Shown here: one piece after another, positions 26,913-35,834 of the stretch
How positions within the stretch are numbered: the stretch's first letter is position 1
How the letters are laid out: every line of letters begins with the position of its first letter
Origin: Methanobacterium_B sp963703015
Lineage (GTDB): Archaea > Methanobacteriota > Methanobacteria > Methanobacteriales > Methanobacteriaceae
Length of the DNA: 64,000 nt
Assembly (NCBI GenBank): GCA_963703015.1
Contig: OY969779.1
Span: 2,356,001-2,420,000, forward strand
Reading direction: 5' to 3'
Notes under the pieces: model-generated
Told to the model about the DNA's origin: nothing
The model's input: only the letters and a program-made list of their open reading frames with translations
Database searches by the model: none
Program-made: the position numbers and the translations under genes

Positions 26913-28319
26913 ATGATAAAAGAAACATGTCTCAGGGAAGTCCATAAAGATTCCAGATATAAGATGGGAATGATGAGGGAATTCTTCAGGATTCCAAACA
27001 ACGTAACCTTAGTTGCAACAATAAATCAGGAGATAGAAAGTGAAAAACTAGAACAAGTTCTAAAACAATTATCAATCATTCATCCACTTTTAAGTGCTAA
27101 AATAGTAATTGATGAAAATGATGAAGCATGGTTTACAAGTGGAAGTTTCAAACCCTTTTTATTAGAAATTAACGAAGAAAACTGGATAAAAGTTGTTGAA
27201 ACAGAAAATATGAAACCATTCGATTTTATTAATGGGCCGTTGATAAGGTTTTACCTTCTAAACTCTGAGAACACTTCAACTATTATACTGATGTGTCATC
27301 ATGCAATTTGTGATGGAATGTCTTTAACTAAACTCATTAAAGAAATTGTTTTAAGGCTAAATAATTCCGAGTTGGAAGTCAAAAGGTTGGAACCTACTTT
27401 ACCTGTCAATGAAAATTTATATCCTGTACCATTTGAAGATAAATTAAAAATAATATTAAACAAAATCATTTTTGGAAGGATTAACTGGAAATGGAATAAA
27501 AAAAGAATAACCTTTGATGAAGAAGATTATAGAAACATTCACAAGGCCTATTATAATTATTTCAACTATCGAATAATTAATGCTGAATTATCGTATTCAG
27601 AAACAGTAAATTTAATAAATAAATGTAGATCACATGGTGTCACAGTAAATTCAGCGTTATGCACGGCTTTTTTTGCAAGTAGAGATATTATTCGAAATAA
27701 ATTTACAGGAGTGAATCCTAGATTACAGATCGCAGTCAATTTAAGGGATAAACAAAAAGATCCCACAAAAACTGGTTTTGGATATTTTGCAGGATGTGTT
27801 AACATTGAATTTGAATACCTTCACAACAAATCTTTTTGGGAAAATGTTTCCTCACTAAACCAATCTGCAAAAAATGCTCTTAAATCAAACAAAACTTTAG
27901 AACCAATCATAGGATACTATATAACTCCCACACTCACAGATGCAATCAACTTTGCTACCTACGGTAGATGGGTTACTGAAGATCTCAGCTCCTACGAAAA
28001 GTTGTCTAAATTTATTGAAAGTGAAGATAATTTGGCTTTAAACATTTCCAATAAATTAATAGCAAACATGCCCAGTTTAATCATGTCAAATTTGGGAAAA
28101 GTTCCCTTAAACAGTGACAAGGAAGATGAATTGAAAATTGAAAAATTAAATTTCGTCACATCTCCATCACCATTTTTAGAGATGGAAGCTACTGCAGTAA
28201 CCGTCAATGATAAATTAACATTGAATCTAAATCTGATGGAGCCAAAGGATGGAAAAACAAGTTATTATTTAGAGATGGAAAAAATTTTCAAAAAAACTGT
28301 GGAACTGTTAAAATCTTAA
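26913..28319 (+). CDS. Stand-alone condensation-domain-type acyltransferase
   Basis: I choose the ATG at 26913 (MIKETCLREV); one four codons earlier is also possible. The 468-residue protein has the CoA-dependent acyltransferase / NRPS condensation fold. It has LKQLSIIHPLLSAKI, the catalytic HHAICDG near residue 130 (H-H-x-x-x-D-G complete), and a second half with NSALCTAFFASRD, LQIAVNLRDK, GYFAGCVNIEF and LIMSNLGKVP, which resembles the floor-loop region. No carrier-protein or adenylation domain is attached. Relatives include alcohol acetyltransferases, PapA-type and WES-type enzymes, which esterify alcohols with acyl-CoA. In this locus it may O-acylate a sugar or lipid carrier, which is inference. 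Confidence 0.82.
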   Translation: MIKETCLREVHKDSRYKMGMMREFFRIPNNVTLVATINQEIESEKLEQVLKQLSIIHPLLSAKIVIDENDEAWFTSGSFKPFLLEINEENWIKVVETENMKPFDFINGPLIRFYLLNSENTSTIILMCHHAICDGMSLTKLIKEIVLRLNNSELEVKRLEPTLPVNENLYPVPFEDKLKIILNKIIFGRINWKWNKKRITFDEEDYRNIHKAYYNYFNYRIINAELSYSETVNLINKCRSHGVTVNSALCTAFFASRDIIRNKFTGVNPRLQIAVNLRDKQKDPTKTGFGYFAGCVNIEFEYLHNKSFWENVSSLNQSAKNALKSNKTLEPIIGYYITPTLTDAINFATYGRWVTEDLSSYEKLSKFIESEDNLALNISNKLIANMPSLIMSNLGKVPLNSDKEDELKIEKLNFVTSPSPFLEMEATAVTVNDKLTLNLNLMEPKDGKTSYYLEMEKIFKKTVELLKS

Positions 28320-28334
28320 TCATTGTTGATAGAA

Positions 28335-28802
28335 ATGAAACTTAAACTTGATTCAATCAGGAATAGATTATCATTAATCATAGTTTTAATGGTTGCAATT
28401 TGTTGTTTAAGTATTTATTATGCTGACAATGTGATGTATCATGGACAATATTCATCCAATATAACTGCATCAAATTATCCTCAAGGACAGGTCGTATCAA
28501 TTTCCGGAACAGTTTTTTCCCATGAAAAGACGGGATTTTTGGTGGGTGAGAATTATCAAGGTAACATGAGATATTACCATGTAATTTCTAATATCACTGC
28601 TTATCCTGGGGACTATATCTCATTTAATGGTGTTTTAGGTTCTAATTACAGTGTTACTGTTGAAAAATCCGAAGTTGTTTCTCCTTGGAGCTATGAATTT
28701 GAGTTACTTCGTTCAATTGTAGTGGTACCATTTCTTTTTGTACTCTTCATTTTGTACTGGACTTTCGATTTTGAGAAGTTGGCCTTTGTAAGGAGGAAAT
28801 AA
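28335..28802 (+). CDS. Membrane protein with two spans and an external beta domain
   Basis: From the ATG at 28335 (two TTG codons lie just upstream) the 155-residue product has one span near residues 12-30 (LSLIIVLMVAICCLSIYY) and another near 125-145 (SIVVVPFLFVLFILYWTF). Between them are about 90 residues with alternating hydrophobics and Gly: GQVVSISGTVFSHEKTGFLV, YHVISNITAYPGDYISFNGVLG. That pattern, with a G-D-Y-I-S-F-N-G turn, looks like a small OB-type barrel facing outward. The basic tail FEKLAFVRRK stays inside. Five bases separate it from the next gene, so the two are cotranscribed. No family recognised. Confidence 0.7.
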   Translation: MKLKLDSIRNRLSLIIVLMVAICCLSIYYADNVMYHGQYSSNITASNYPQGQVVSISGTVFSHEKTGFLVGENYQGNMRYYHVISNITAYPGDYISFNGVLGSNYSVTVEKSEVVSPWSYEFELLRSIVVVPFLFVLFILYWTFDFEKLAFVRRK

Positions 28803-28806
28803 CCAA

Positions 28807-29277
28807 ATGCCGGATTGGATAGGGCATGTTGCATCTGCTTGGATACTGTGCAGAATTTTAAGTTTGAAGTACGAAGAATTCAACACAGCCAACACAGTAC
28901 TGGTGATGATAGGTTCCATACTTCCAGACCTATATAAATCATTCATATTTTTTCCATGGATGAACCATTACCTGATGATTATCCATCTACCCATAGGCAC
29001 TCTAATTATCGCTGGAATTTTATCTATTTTATTTCTAGATAAACAAAGGGCATTTCTATTTTTTACGTTGGGATTTGTAACTCACTACCTTTTAGACATG
29101 CTCCAGATGGACTTCAATGGAGGAATGTTTATTTTTTATCCATTCAATTGGTATCAAATTACATTTGGTTTAATAACAACCGACAACTGGTATTTTACCC
29201 TGCTAATCTTGGGAATTTCAATAATTGTTTATTTGGTAACAACCTTTGTTAAACAAGAAAATAAGCATAAAACTTAG
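28807..29277 (+). CDS. Membrane-bound metal-dependent hydrolase (YdjM/DUF457-like)
   Basis: The ATG follows AGGAGGAAAT. The 156-residue product begins MPDWIGHVASAW, with His 7 near the amino end. It continues with IGSILPDLYKS, the HLPIG motif between spans, and FVTHYLLDMLQMDFNGGMFIF, where His and Asp would bind metal. Four to five hydrophobic spans surround these. This GH-(x)-PD-(x)-H-(x)-TH-x3-D layout is that of the YdjM/DUF457 family, predicted membrane hydrolases possibly acting on phospholipid or polyprenyl substrates. It is coupled to the two-span protein upstream. Its 3' end meets the flippase gene on the other strand with 7 nt between. Activity is not proven for the family. Confidence 0.82.
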   Translation: MPDWIGHVASAWILCRILSLKYEEFNTANTVLVMIGSILPDLYKSFIFFPWMNHYLMIIHLPIGTLIIAGILSILFLDKQRAFLFFTLGFVTHYLLDMLQMDFNGGMFIFYPFNWYQITFGLITTDNWYFTLLILGISIIVYLVTTFVKQENKHKT

Positions 29278-29284
29278 GAAATTT

Positions 29285-30698
29285 CTAAAATAATTTTCGT
29301 ATAATATTGAAATCTTCTTCATTAAATGTTTTAAAAATGAAAAGCAGTCCAACATAAATTAAAGTCGCTATGAGAATTGATAAGAATAGATTTATATTAA
29401 CATAAAACAGGAACAAACTCATTAACAAACAGGCTGCAATTGGTTTTAATAAATAGTTTTTAATATCTATTTTCATGTAACTGGACAGATAGTGGAAACA
29501 GAGAACACATTCAACTACGCTGGTAACTACACTTATTATTGATGCTCCTACATAACTGTAAATTGGAATAAATATTAGGTTAAGCCCAACATTTAATATC
29601 ATTATTACAAAGGTTAGTTTAAGCATTAAATTTTGTTTGTTTATAGATACGAACATTACTCCAAATATATTTACTAAAAACATGAATGGTATGACCCATA
29701 TTAAAATTTGTAGCGCGATAATGGACTGTGAATAGGAATTTTGAAATAGGAACAGGATTATTTGAGGTGCCAAGAATCATTGTTCCAGCCACTATGGGTA
29801 TGCTTACTATTAATAGATACTTAAAAGATTTTTCATACAAAATTTTTAGCAATTCCGTGGATGAAACATGAAACTTGGCTAAAACAGGGAAAATAGCACC
29901 TGAATATACAACTGGAATAAATAGTAAAAAATCAATTAACCTGAATCCTGCACTGTACCACCCAACTGCAATATTTCCTTGTAATATTCCCAAAAGTACA
30001 GTGTCCACACGAAATGCGATGGTTGAAAAAACAATTGCAAATGAGAGGGGTATGGCTAATTTTAAAGATTTTTTCCAGAACTTCAAGTTAAACATAAGTA
30101 CTGGGGAGGAGTACTTCCACAGAGTTATTGCCAAACAAAATATTAAACCAACAACTGCTGTTACGAAGTAGACCAATGCAAATCCTTCCACATTAAATCC
30201 ATTGGAAATACCATAAGCCACTCCGATGAAGATGAGAGAGTTGTTAATAAGCAGACTGATGGATTGGTATTCCATTTTTTCATGTGCTTGAAATACTCCG
30301 AAAAATAGTTGTGAAAAACCATTAACTATCATAAAAAGACCGAATAAGTAGATCACATTCAATGTTACAGTTGGATAATGCATTAAATTACCAAATATCA
30401 CCAAAATGGAATATGTAACAATGGATAGGATGAATTTAATTGGAATGAAATTTCCCAAGTAATTTTTTTCCAAGGATTTATCCCTGGAAACTTCACGCGT
30501 TATTAATGTGCTTAAACCAAGATCAGCAAATATGCCGAAAATTAAAACTAGTGCCGTTGCAAATGAGAATATTCCAAAACTATCGGGTCCAAGGTAACGA
30601 GCAATATCAATCATGTATATAAATGCCAATAAATAAGCAACTATCTGCGCAGCAAACAGTACACCTGTATTTTTTGCTATCCTTTGAACTGTGTTCAT
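29285..30698 (-). pseudogene. Wzx/MATE-type polysaccharide flippase, split by a one-base frameshift
   Basis: From an ATG at 30698 the frame encodes MNTVQRIAKNTGVLFAAQIV, LGPDSFGIFSFATALVLIFG and about ten spans, typical of the RfbX/PST flippases that move lipid-linked glycans across the membrane. After PIVAGTMIL (about residue 309) the frame reads a nonsense tail, GTSNNPVPIS..., and stops. One base off, at 29768-29775, the protein resumes as APQIILFLFQNSYSQSIIALQ and runs four more spans to a stop at 29285. The whole span is 1414 nt, one more than a multiple of three, as for a single inserted base. The intact protein would have 470 residues. It opposes the glycan genes and is the only flippase candidate in the window. 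Confidence 0.88.
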
Positions 30699-31141
30699 CT
30701 ATTTCACCATACATCTGTTTTAACATATGATATTAGATATTTATCCCACATGAAACATTATTTACATTATTGCCCTTTTTTAGTTGGATTTTTTCGATTA
30801 TTGAAAATTTAAGCCCAGCAGTATCAATAAAATGTGATCATAATCCATGGTTCTATTAATTAAACCCTATTTCATGATAGTAGGTTATCACTAAAGTATT
30901 TTAATGTACATGTATAATACAATTATTGTACATTTTCTATATAGGCCACAGTAGAAAGTTGCAGTATTTAATGAAGAAAACTTCAATTTATCAAGGGACA
31001 TTGAAATGATTTTTGTAAACAGAAAATTTCAGAAAAAATATGCAGTATTTCCAAATTTTTATTGATCAAAAAAAAATTCCGAACAAAGATTTATTAATAA
31101 TTTTTAGGGACGAAAAAATTTTTTAAGGGATCTGGTGGAAA
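30699..31141. other. 443-nt intergenic stretch with a spaced inverted repeat
   Basis: No supported gene. Divergent promoters for the flippase (-) and the TPR-CPBP gene (+) must lie here. AATGTACA (30903-30910) and TGTACATT (30927-30934) form a perfect inverted repeat with a 16-nt spacer. Its left arm, within TTTAATGTACA, recurs at 33540-33550 upstream of an MFS gene. A run of A near 31070 precedes the + strand gene. Confidence 0.55.
30903..30934. promoter_or_regulatory. Inverted repeat AATGTACA-N16-TGTACATT
   Basis: Both arms match perfectly over 8 bp, and the spacing puts the two half-sites on one helix face. It lies 208 nt before the TPR-CPBP start. A regulator-binding role is suggested by symmetry and by the recurrence of one arm at 33540. 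Confidence 0.35.
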
Positions 31142-32440
31142 ATGAAAGGGGAAATAAATGAATTGGAACTGGATGAAATTTTTTATTCAGAAATAAAAAA
31201 TCCTCATGAAGAATTGGATAACCTTAAGCGATCCCTGGATGCCTACTCAAAATTTACGTATTTACCCTATTTAGCTGCAAAAATACTGCTAAAATTAGGC
31301 AAAACTTATTGCGAACTTGATGAATATCAAGATGCTTTAGAGAGTTATCTCATAGCATTAGAATTGTTCAAAGATGAAAATTCTCTTGAAGGTGAGGGAT
31401 ACGTATTAATGAGTTTGGGCAAATTATCCATGAAGTACAATAGGTACGCTGATTCAAGAAAGTACTTCAAAAATGCAATGGATATAGCCCAAAAATTAAA
31501 TAATTCTAAAATGGAGAATGAAATTTCCAAGTCCATTGCAAGTTCATATATGGATGAAGGATATTTAGATGATGCCTTGAGGGAATATAAAAAATTAAAT
31601 GAATCCAAGTATAATGATAATGAAGGGGGAGATTCTAATGATCCTCAGATTGTGAAAATTAAAAAACAACTATCTCTACTACGACCTAGCAGAGGCCAAG
31701 CATGTTTGTTGATATTTTATTTAATTTTCTTATTAGTATCTGAACTTATTACAACCTATGGTAATTTTGAGGTTGGGCTGATAGCTCATGTTATATTGAT
31801 TGTTTTAATCATTATCAATTCTTCATTAACAGATTCAGTTAGTTTTTCTAATTTGCTTAGGGCCATGATAATTTTACCAATCATCAGGATCATAGGCATA
31901 TCTATACCCGCACTGCAGATACAACCTCTATTTTGGTATATTTTAGTGTCAATACCAATATTTGCAGCGGCATTAATTATGATTAAAAACCAGAGTTTAT
32001 CAAGGGAAAGTATAGGATTAATTCTGGGCAAATTGCCTTTACAGTTCCTGGTAGCGCTGTCTGGAATAATTTTTGGTTTTGTAGAGTTTCAAATTTTGAA
32101 ACCAGCATCGATCATATCCTCCCCATCTGTTGCAACAATTATGTTAGCTAGTGTTATTCTTTTGATTTCAACTGGGTTTGCTGAAGAATTAATATTTAGA
32201 GGAATAATTCAGAAGAACGCTGAAAATGTTTTGGGAAACATTTGGGGTTTGCTTTATGCATCAGTACTATTTACAGTTCTTTATATTGGATGGCAATCTA
32301 ATGTAGAGATTATATTCATATTCTTGGTTTCCATTTTTTATGGATACATATTCCAAAGGACGCGAAGTATATTTGGAATCAGCCTGTCCCACGGTATCGC
32401 CAATATCATGTTGTTGTTGGTGTTGCCTCTGTTAATCTAA
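31142..32440 (+). CDS. TPR protein fused to a CPBP-family intramembrane protease
   Basis: The 432-residue product has two halves. Residues about 30-170 are four TPR helices pairs (LGKTYCELDEYQDALESYLIAL, MSLGKLSMKYNRYADSRKYF, YLDDALREYKKL). After a short linker, residues about 195-432 form eight membrane spans. These contain GFAEELIFRGIIQ (E-E-x-x-x-R near 352) and SLSHGIANIM, the two metal-binding motifs of the CPBP (Abi/Rce1-type) glutamic/metalloprotease family. Such proteases cut prenylated proteins or bacteriocin-like peptides inside the membrane. The fused TPR domain in the cytoplasm may recruit the substrate. The ribosome site (GGTGG) is close to the ATG. It stands alone. Confidence 0.88.
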   Translation: MKGEINELELDEIFYSEIKNPHEELDNLKRSLDAYSKFTYLPYLAAKILLKLGKTYCELDEYQDALESYLIALELFKDENSLEGEGYVLMSLGKLSMKYNRYADSRKYFKNAMDIAQKLNNSKMENEISKSIASSYMDEGYLDDALREYKKLNESKYNDNEGGDSNDPQIVKIKKQLSLLRPSRGQACLLIFYLIFLLVSELITTYGNFEVGLIAHVILIVLIIINSSLTDSVSFSNLLRAMIILPIIRIIGISIPALQIQPLFWYILVSIPIFAAALIMIKNQSLSRESIGLILGKLPLQFLVALSGIIFGFVEFQILKPASIISSPSVATIMLASVILLISTGFAEELIFRGIIQKNAENVLGNIWGLLYASVLFTVLYIGWQSNVEIIFIFLVSIFYGYIFQRTRSIFGISLSHGIANIMLLLVLPLLI

Positions 32441-32615
32441 AAATTAAATCTAAATATTTTCCTTGGATTATTGTAGAGGTAGTGAAAGTGGGTCTCAAAC
32501 TTTTTTTAATAGTATTTAAATCGAATAAATATGTTCATTAGGATCATTTATTCAATTATTATTGAAATGGAGGTTTGAAGAAAATTTAAATATTACTTTT
32601 ACTATATGTTATAGT

Positions 32616-33491
32616 ATGGTATTTAATTTAAAGAAGGGAACTTCTTCTGAAAAGAACGATCCAATCTATTGGAATGATATGGGTGTTAATAGTGGAGAAG
32701 AAGGCTTTCATGAACAAGAAATTAAATGTTATGATAAAGCCTTAGAATTGGACCCTAATTATTTTGAGGCGTGGTACAATAGAGGTATTGCGTTATTTAA
32801 AACTGAAAAATATATTGAAGCCTTAGAATCTTTTAACAAAGCGTTAGAGATAAATGATAAGTGTTTTGATCTTTACATAAGTATTGGTGCCGCTTTAAAA
32901 AAGATTGGAAAATATGAAGAAGCTTTGGATTCATTTAGTATCATTTTAAGAGTGGATCCAGATCATGTGAATGGTTTGTACAACAAAGGGGTTGTACTTG
33001 GGGAACTCGGAAGATATGATGAGGAATTGATCTGCTACAACCATGCGTTGGAATTAAATCCACAATCGGCTGAATTATTTTACAACAAGGGAATTGTACT
33101 TTACAAGCTAAAAAGAAACGAAGATGCATTAAAAAGTTTTAATAATGCGTTAAATTTAAATCCAAATTGTATTGAAGCTCTCTACAACAAGGGTATTGTA
33201 CTGGGTGAGCTTGGTAAACACGATGAAGAGTTGGAATGTTACAATCAGGTACAAAAATTAAATCCTGGATCAATAGAAATTGTAAAGGCTAAGGCTTTCA
33301 CACTTTTAAAACTTGAAAGGTATGATGAAGCTCTTGAATCTTTTGATTTATCATTAAAACTAAATTCTTCAGATTTAACAGTACTGAAAGGCAAATTAAT
33401 CTTATTAGATACAATGGGAAAATATACTGAATTAAAAAGATTGTATGAGCAGATATTGGAGGAAAATCCAAACTTTTTAATTAATGATTAA
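32616..33491 (+). CDS. Tetratricopeptide-repeat protein
   Basis: I use the first ATG (32616), giving 291 residues; a TTG 18 codons upstream is open too, and neither has a well-placed ribosome site. The product is seven or eight TPR units of 34 residues, e.g. EAWYNRGIALFKTEKYIEALESFNKALEIN, NGLYNKGVVLGELGRYDEEL and LFYNKGIVLYKLKRNEDALKSFNNAL. YNKG(I/V)VL recurs three times, so the units have been duplicated recently. No signal peptide or membrane span is seen. TPR solenoids bind peptides and assemble complexes. It follows the TPR-CPBP gene by about 175 nt on the same strand; partnership is possible but not shown. Confidence 0.85.
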   Translation: MVFNLKKGTSSEKNDPIYWNDMGVNSGEEGFHEQEIKCYDKALELDPNYFEAWYNRGIALFKTEKYIEALESFNKALEINDKCFDLYISIGAALKKIGKYEEALDSFSIILRVDPDHVNGLYNKGVVLGELGRYDEELICYNHALELNPQSAELFYNKGIVLYKLKRNEDALKSFNNALNLNPNCIEALYNKGIVLGELGKHDEELECYNQVQKLNPGSIEIVKAKAFTLLKLERYDEALESFDLSLKLNSSDLTVLKGKLILLDTMGKYTELKRLYEQILEENPNFLIND

Positions 33492-33624
33492 TATAAATTG
33501 TGAAATATCATTAAAATACGCATTCTTGTTTTGATGAGCTTTAATGTACAATTGCATAGTATTTTTTTCAAACTATTATTCCATATAATTTCATAATTTT
33601 TTAGGTGTACCATAACAACAATAT

Positions 33625-33645
33625 TTATATCTTGTTACGATATAA
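33625..33645. promoter_or_regulatory. Perfect inverted repeat TTATATC-N7-GATATAA, candidate operator
   Basis: Seven-base arms flank TTGTTAC, 38 nt before the MFS start codon. The position overlaps where a TATA box or transcription start would be. MarR- or TetR-type regulators bind such sites to control drug exporters; that is inference here. Confidence 0.45.
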
Positions 33646-33682
33646 GTGTGTTATACATAAACTATTTTTAAAGAGGTCTTTA

Positions 33683-34879
33683 ATGAATAAATCTATTACT
33701 AATAATAAATCAAAATCAAACTACTCTTTAATGACATTGATCCTATTTTGGTGTGGTTTAATTGTCATGTCGAGTATGTATCTTACTATACCATTAATTT
33801 CACTGTTTTCATCCACGTTAAATGTATCATCAGGAGTGGCTGCATGGACAAGTACTATATTCTGCATATTTTTCGCTGTGGGATGCCTTGTTTATGGGCC
33901 ATTGTCCGATAGATATGGACGTAAAAAAATTATTTTAATAGGGATGGCAATGTTAACAGTTGTCACACCTTTAGTGGGCCTATTTGATAACATATACTGG
34001 ATTTTAACTATGAGGGCATTTCAAGGACTTGTAGCAGCTGCATTTTCTCCAGTTGCATTGGCCTATATTCCAGAAATGTTTCCGGATAATAAAAAATTAA
34101 CTGCCACAGGCTTTCTTGTAACAGGATTTTTAATGGCCGGAATAGTCGGACAAGTTATAAGCGGGCTAATAAACCAATATTTGGCATGGAACTATGTCTT
34201 TTTCATCATGGGACTCACATACCTTGTAACACTATTCATTGTACTTTTCCTATTACCCAAAGACAACTTGCCCCGTCTTAAAACAAGCATAATCGAAACT
34301 GTTGAAAATATGGCATCTTTATTCAAGATAAGGTCCCTTGTACTATGTTTTGCAGTTGATGTGATGTTTTTAATGTCAATCATGTGCATGTACACGAGCT
34401 TGGGATATTACTTGATAGAGCCTCAATTTGGTCTAAGTAGTCAGGAAATTCTCTATGTTAGGGCTGTAGGAATATTTGGGATAATATTTGCAGCAGCGTC
34501 GGGTTTGTTTGTCAAAAAATTTGGAATATTCAATGTACTCATTGGAGGATTGTTAATAGCAGCAATAAGTCTAACATCAATAGCATTTGTAAACAACATC
34601 CAAATACTCGTATTTTTAAGTGTTATATTTGTAGCAGGCGTAGCAGTAACAGCTCCAGCTTTAATAACCATTATAGGACAAATAGGTGGACAGGCAAGGG
34701 GAGCTGCACTCTCACTCCACACTGTAATACTATTTATAGGTGCGGGTGTTGGCCCTATTTTAGCGATAACTCTGCTTGACACGGGTATAAGCATTTTACC
34801 CTATTTGATCATGGGATTAATACTGGTTATAGGTGTTGGATTATCGTTGTTAATTAAAAAATCCAATGAAATAGACTAA
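33683..34879 (+). CDS. MFS transporter, 12 spans (DHA1-like)
   Basis: The ATG at 33683 has AGAGGTC six bases upstream; the open frame reaches 26 codons further but without signals. The 398-residue product has 12 spans, loop 2-3 motif GPLSDRYGRKKIILIG (about residues 76-91), RAFQGLVAAAFSPVALAYIPEMF in span 4 and GFLVTGFLMAGIVGQVISGLI in span 5. These mark the AraJ/Bcr-like exporters of sugars or drugs, driven by protons. A perfect inverted repeat 38 nt upstream of the start is a probable operator, so expression is likely to be induced by a ligand. No regulator gene is adjacent. Substrate unknown. Confidence 0.9.
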   Translation: MNKSITNNKSKSNYSLMTLILFWCGLIVMSSMYLTIPLISLFSSTLNVSSGVAAWTSTIFCIFFAVGCLVYGPLSDRYGRKKIILIGMAMLTVVTPLVGLFDNIYWILTMRAFQGLVAAAFSPVALAYIPEMFPDNKKLTATGFLVTGFLMAGIVGQVISGLINQYLAWNYVFFIMGLTYLVTLFIVLFLLPKDNLPRLKTSIIETVENMASLFKIRSLVLCFAVDVMFLMSIMCMYTSLGYYLIEPQFGLSSQEILYVRAVGIFGIIFAAASGLFVKKFGIFNVLIGGLLIAAISLTSIAFVNNIQILVFLSVIFVAGVAVTAPALITIIGQIGGQARGAALSLHTVILFIGAGVGPILAITLLDTGISILPYLIMGLILVIGVGLSLLIKKSNEID

Positions 34880-34999
34880 CAGATTAAAAAAATATTATAA
34901 TTACTTAAATATTTTGTTGGAGAAACAAAATTTAAGAGTTTCTACAAACCATATAACTAAAATTTGATTTCCAGTGGTCAACAAGTGGGGGATTAAATA

Positions 35000-35677
35000 A
35001 TGAAAATGAATAAAAATTCTTTAGAAATTGAAGAACTTTTAATAGAGGGTGAAGGATGTGAGCTGCCTGTTCTGAAGTTAACACCACCTGAATCTAAAGG
35101 TGCAGTGATAGTCACTCACAACTATGGGGGTTCCAAGGAAGAAATGCTTGGTTTAGCTTTTCGAATAGCAAAATCAGGCTTCACAACAGGAGTAATTGAT
35201 CTGAGGGGCCATGGTGAGAACAGTTTTAAAATGGATGGGCAAGTTCTTTCAGATATCGAAACAGCTGTAACATACTTCAAACAGTTTGGAAAGGTAACAG
35301 CTGTGGGCCATTCACTTGGTGGACGTTTATCATTAATAAGTGGTGCAGATCATGCTATTGGAATATCACCCGCAATATCAAAAGCATTTGGCCCTAAAAC
35401 TCAAGGAATGATCAGGGTACTCAGGGATTACAGAGTGAATGGATCAATAACTGATCTATTCACAACTTTGGGAGAAATTCCACAAATGGAGTTTGAACCC
35501 GAAGATGTCCTTATAATAATTGGTTCACGCGATGTACCCGAAATAATTACAGAATGTGCCAAATTAACTTCCGCAGGTTATGAAGTTGTTGAAATTGAAG
35601 ATGCTTTACACGTAGATATATACACCCTAGAACCAACATTTGAAGCTGTAACTAAAAAACTTCAAAAATGGTACTAA
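35000..35677 (+). CDS. Alpha/beta-hydrolase
   Basis: GGGGGATT lies six bases before the ATG. The 225-residue protein has the hydrolase core: AVIVTHNYGGSKEEMLGLAFRIAKSGFTTGVIDLRGHGENS (oxyanion region), the nucleophile elbow GHSLGGR (Ser near residue 107), the acid position around IIGSRDVPE, and a closing His in DALHVDIYTLEP. All three catalytic residues are therefore present in order. The lid is minimal. It is cytoplasmic and may be an esterase, thioesterase or acylaminoacyl peptidase-like enzyme; the substrate cannot be read. It follows the MFS gene by 120 nt and is followed by a nested hairpin that may end the transcript. Confidence 0.87.
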   Translation: MKMNKNSLEIEELLIEGEGCELPVLKLTPPESKGAVIVTHNYGGSKEEMLGLAFRIAKSGFTTGVIDLRGHGENSFKMDGQVLSDIETAVTYFKQFGKVTAVGHSLGGRLSLISGADHAIGISPAISKAFGPKTQGMIRVLRDYRVNGSITDLFTTLGEIPQMEFEPEDVLIIIGSRDVPEIITECAKLTSAGYEVVEIEDALHVDIYTLEPTFEAVTKKLQKWY

Positions 35678-35723
35678 AAATTTATTAATTAAAATTAGAC
35701 AACTACTTATGAAATACATAAGG

Positions 35724-35780
35724 GAATGGGTTAAAATAAGAAGTGAATAATGGTTTTATATTAAACCATAACCCACATTT
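35724..35780. terminator. Nested hairpin between convergent genes
   Basis: ATGGTTT (35750-35756) pairs with AAACCAT (35763-35769) around a six-base loop. Outside it GGGTTA (35728-35733) can pair with TAACCC (35769-35774), extendable with AATG/CATT. It lies between the ends of the hydrolase gene (+) and a 56-codon gene (-), where a two-way termination or RNA-end structure is plausible. The two stems share one base, so they may be alternative. Confidence 0.35.
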
Positions 35781-35834
35781 CATACACAATTTTTATCTAT
35801 ATATCAATTTTTGATCAGGTTTTTGTTATTATAT

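Noticed and set aside
33605..33682. 26-codon N-terminal extension of the MFS gene
   Set aside because: The extension covers the inverted repeat and promoter region and lacks a ribosome site, while the ATG at 33683 has one.
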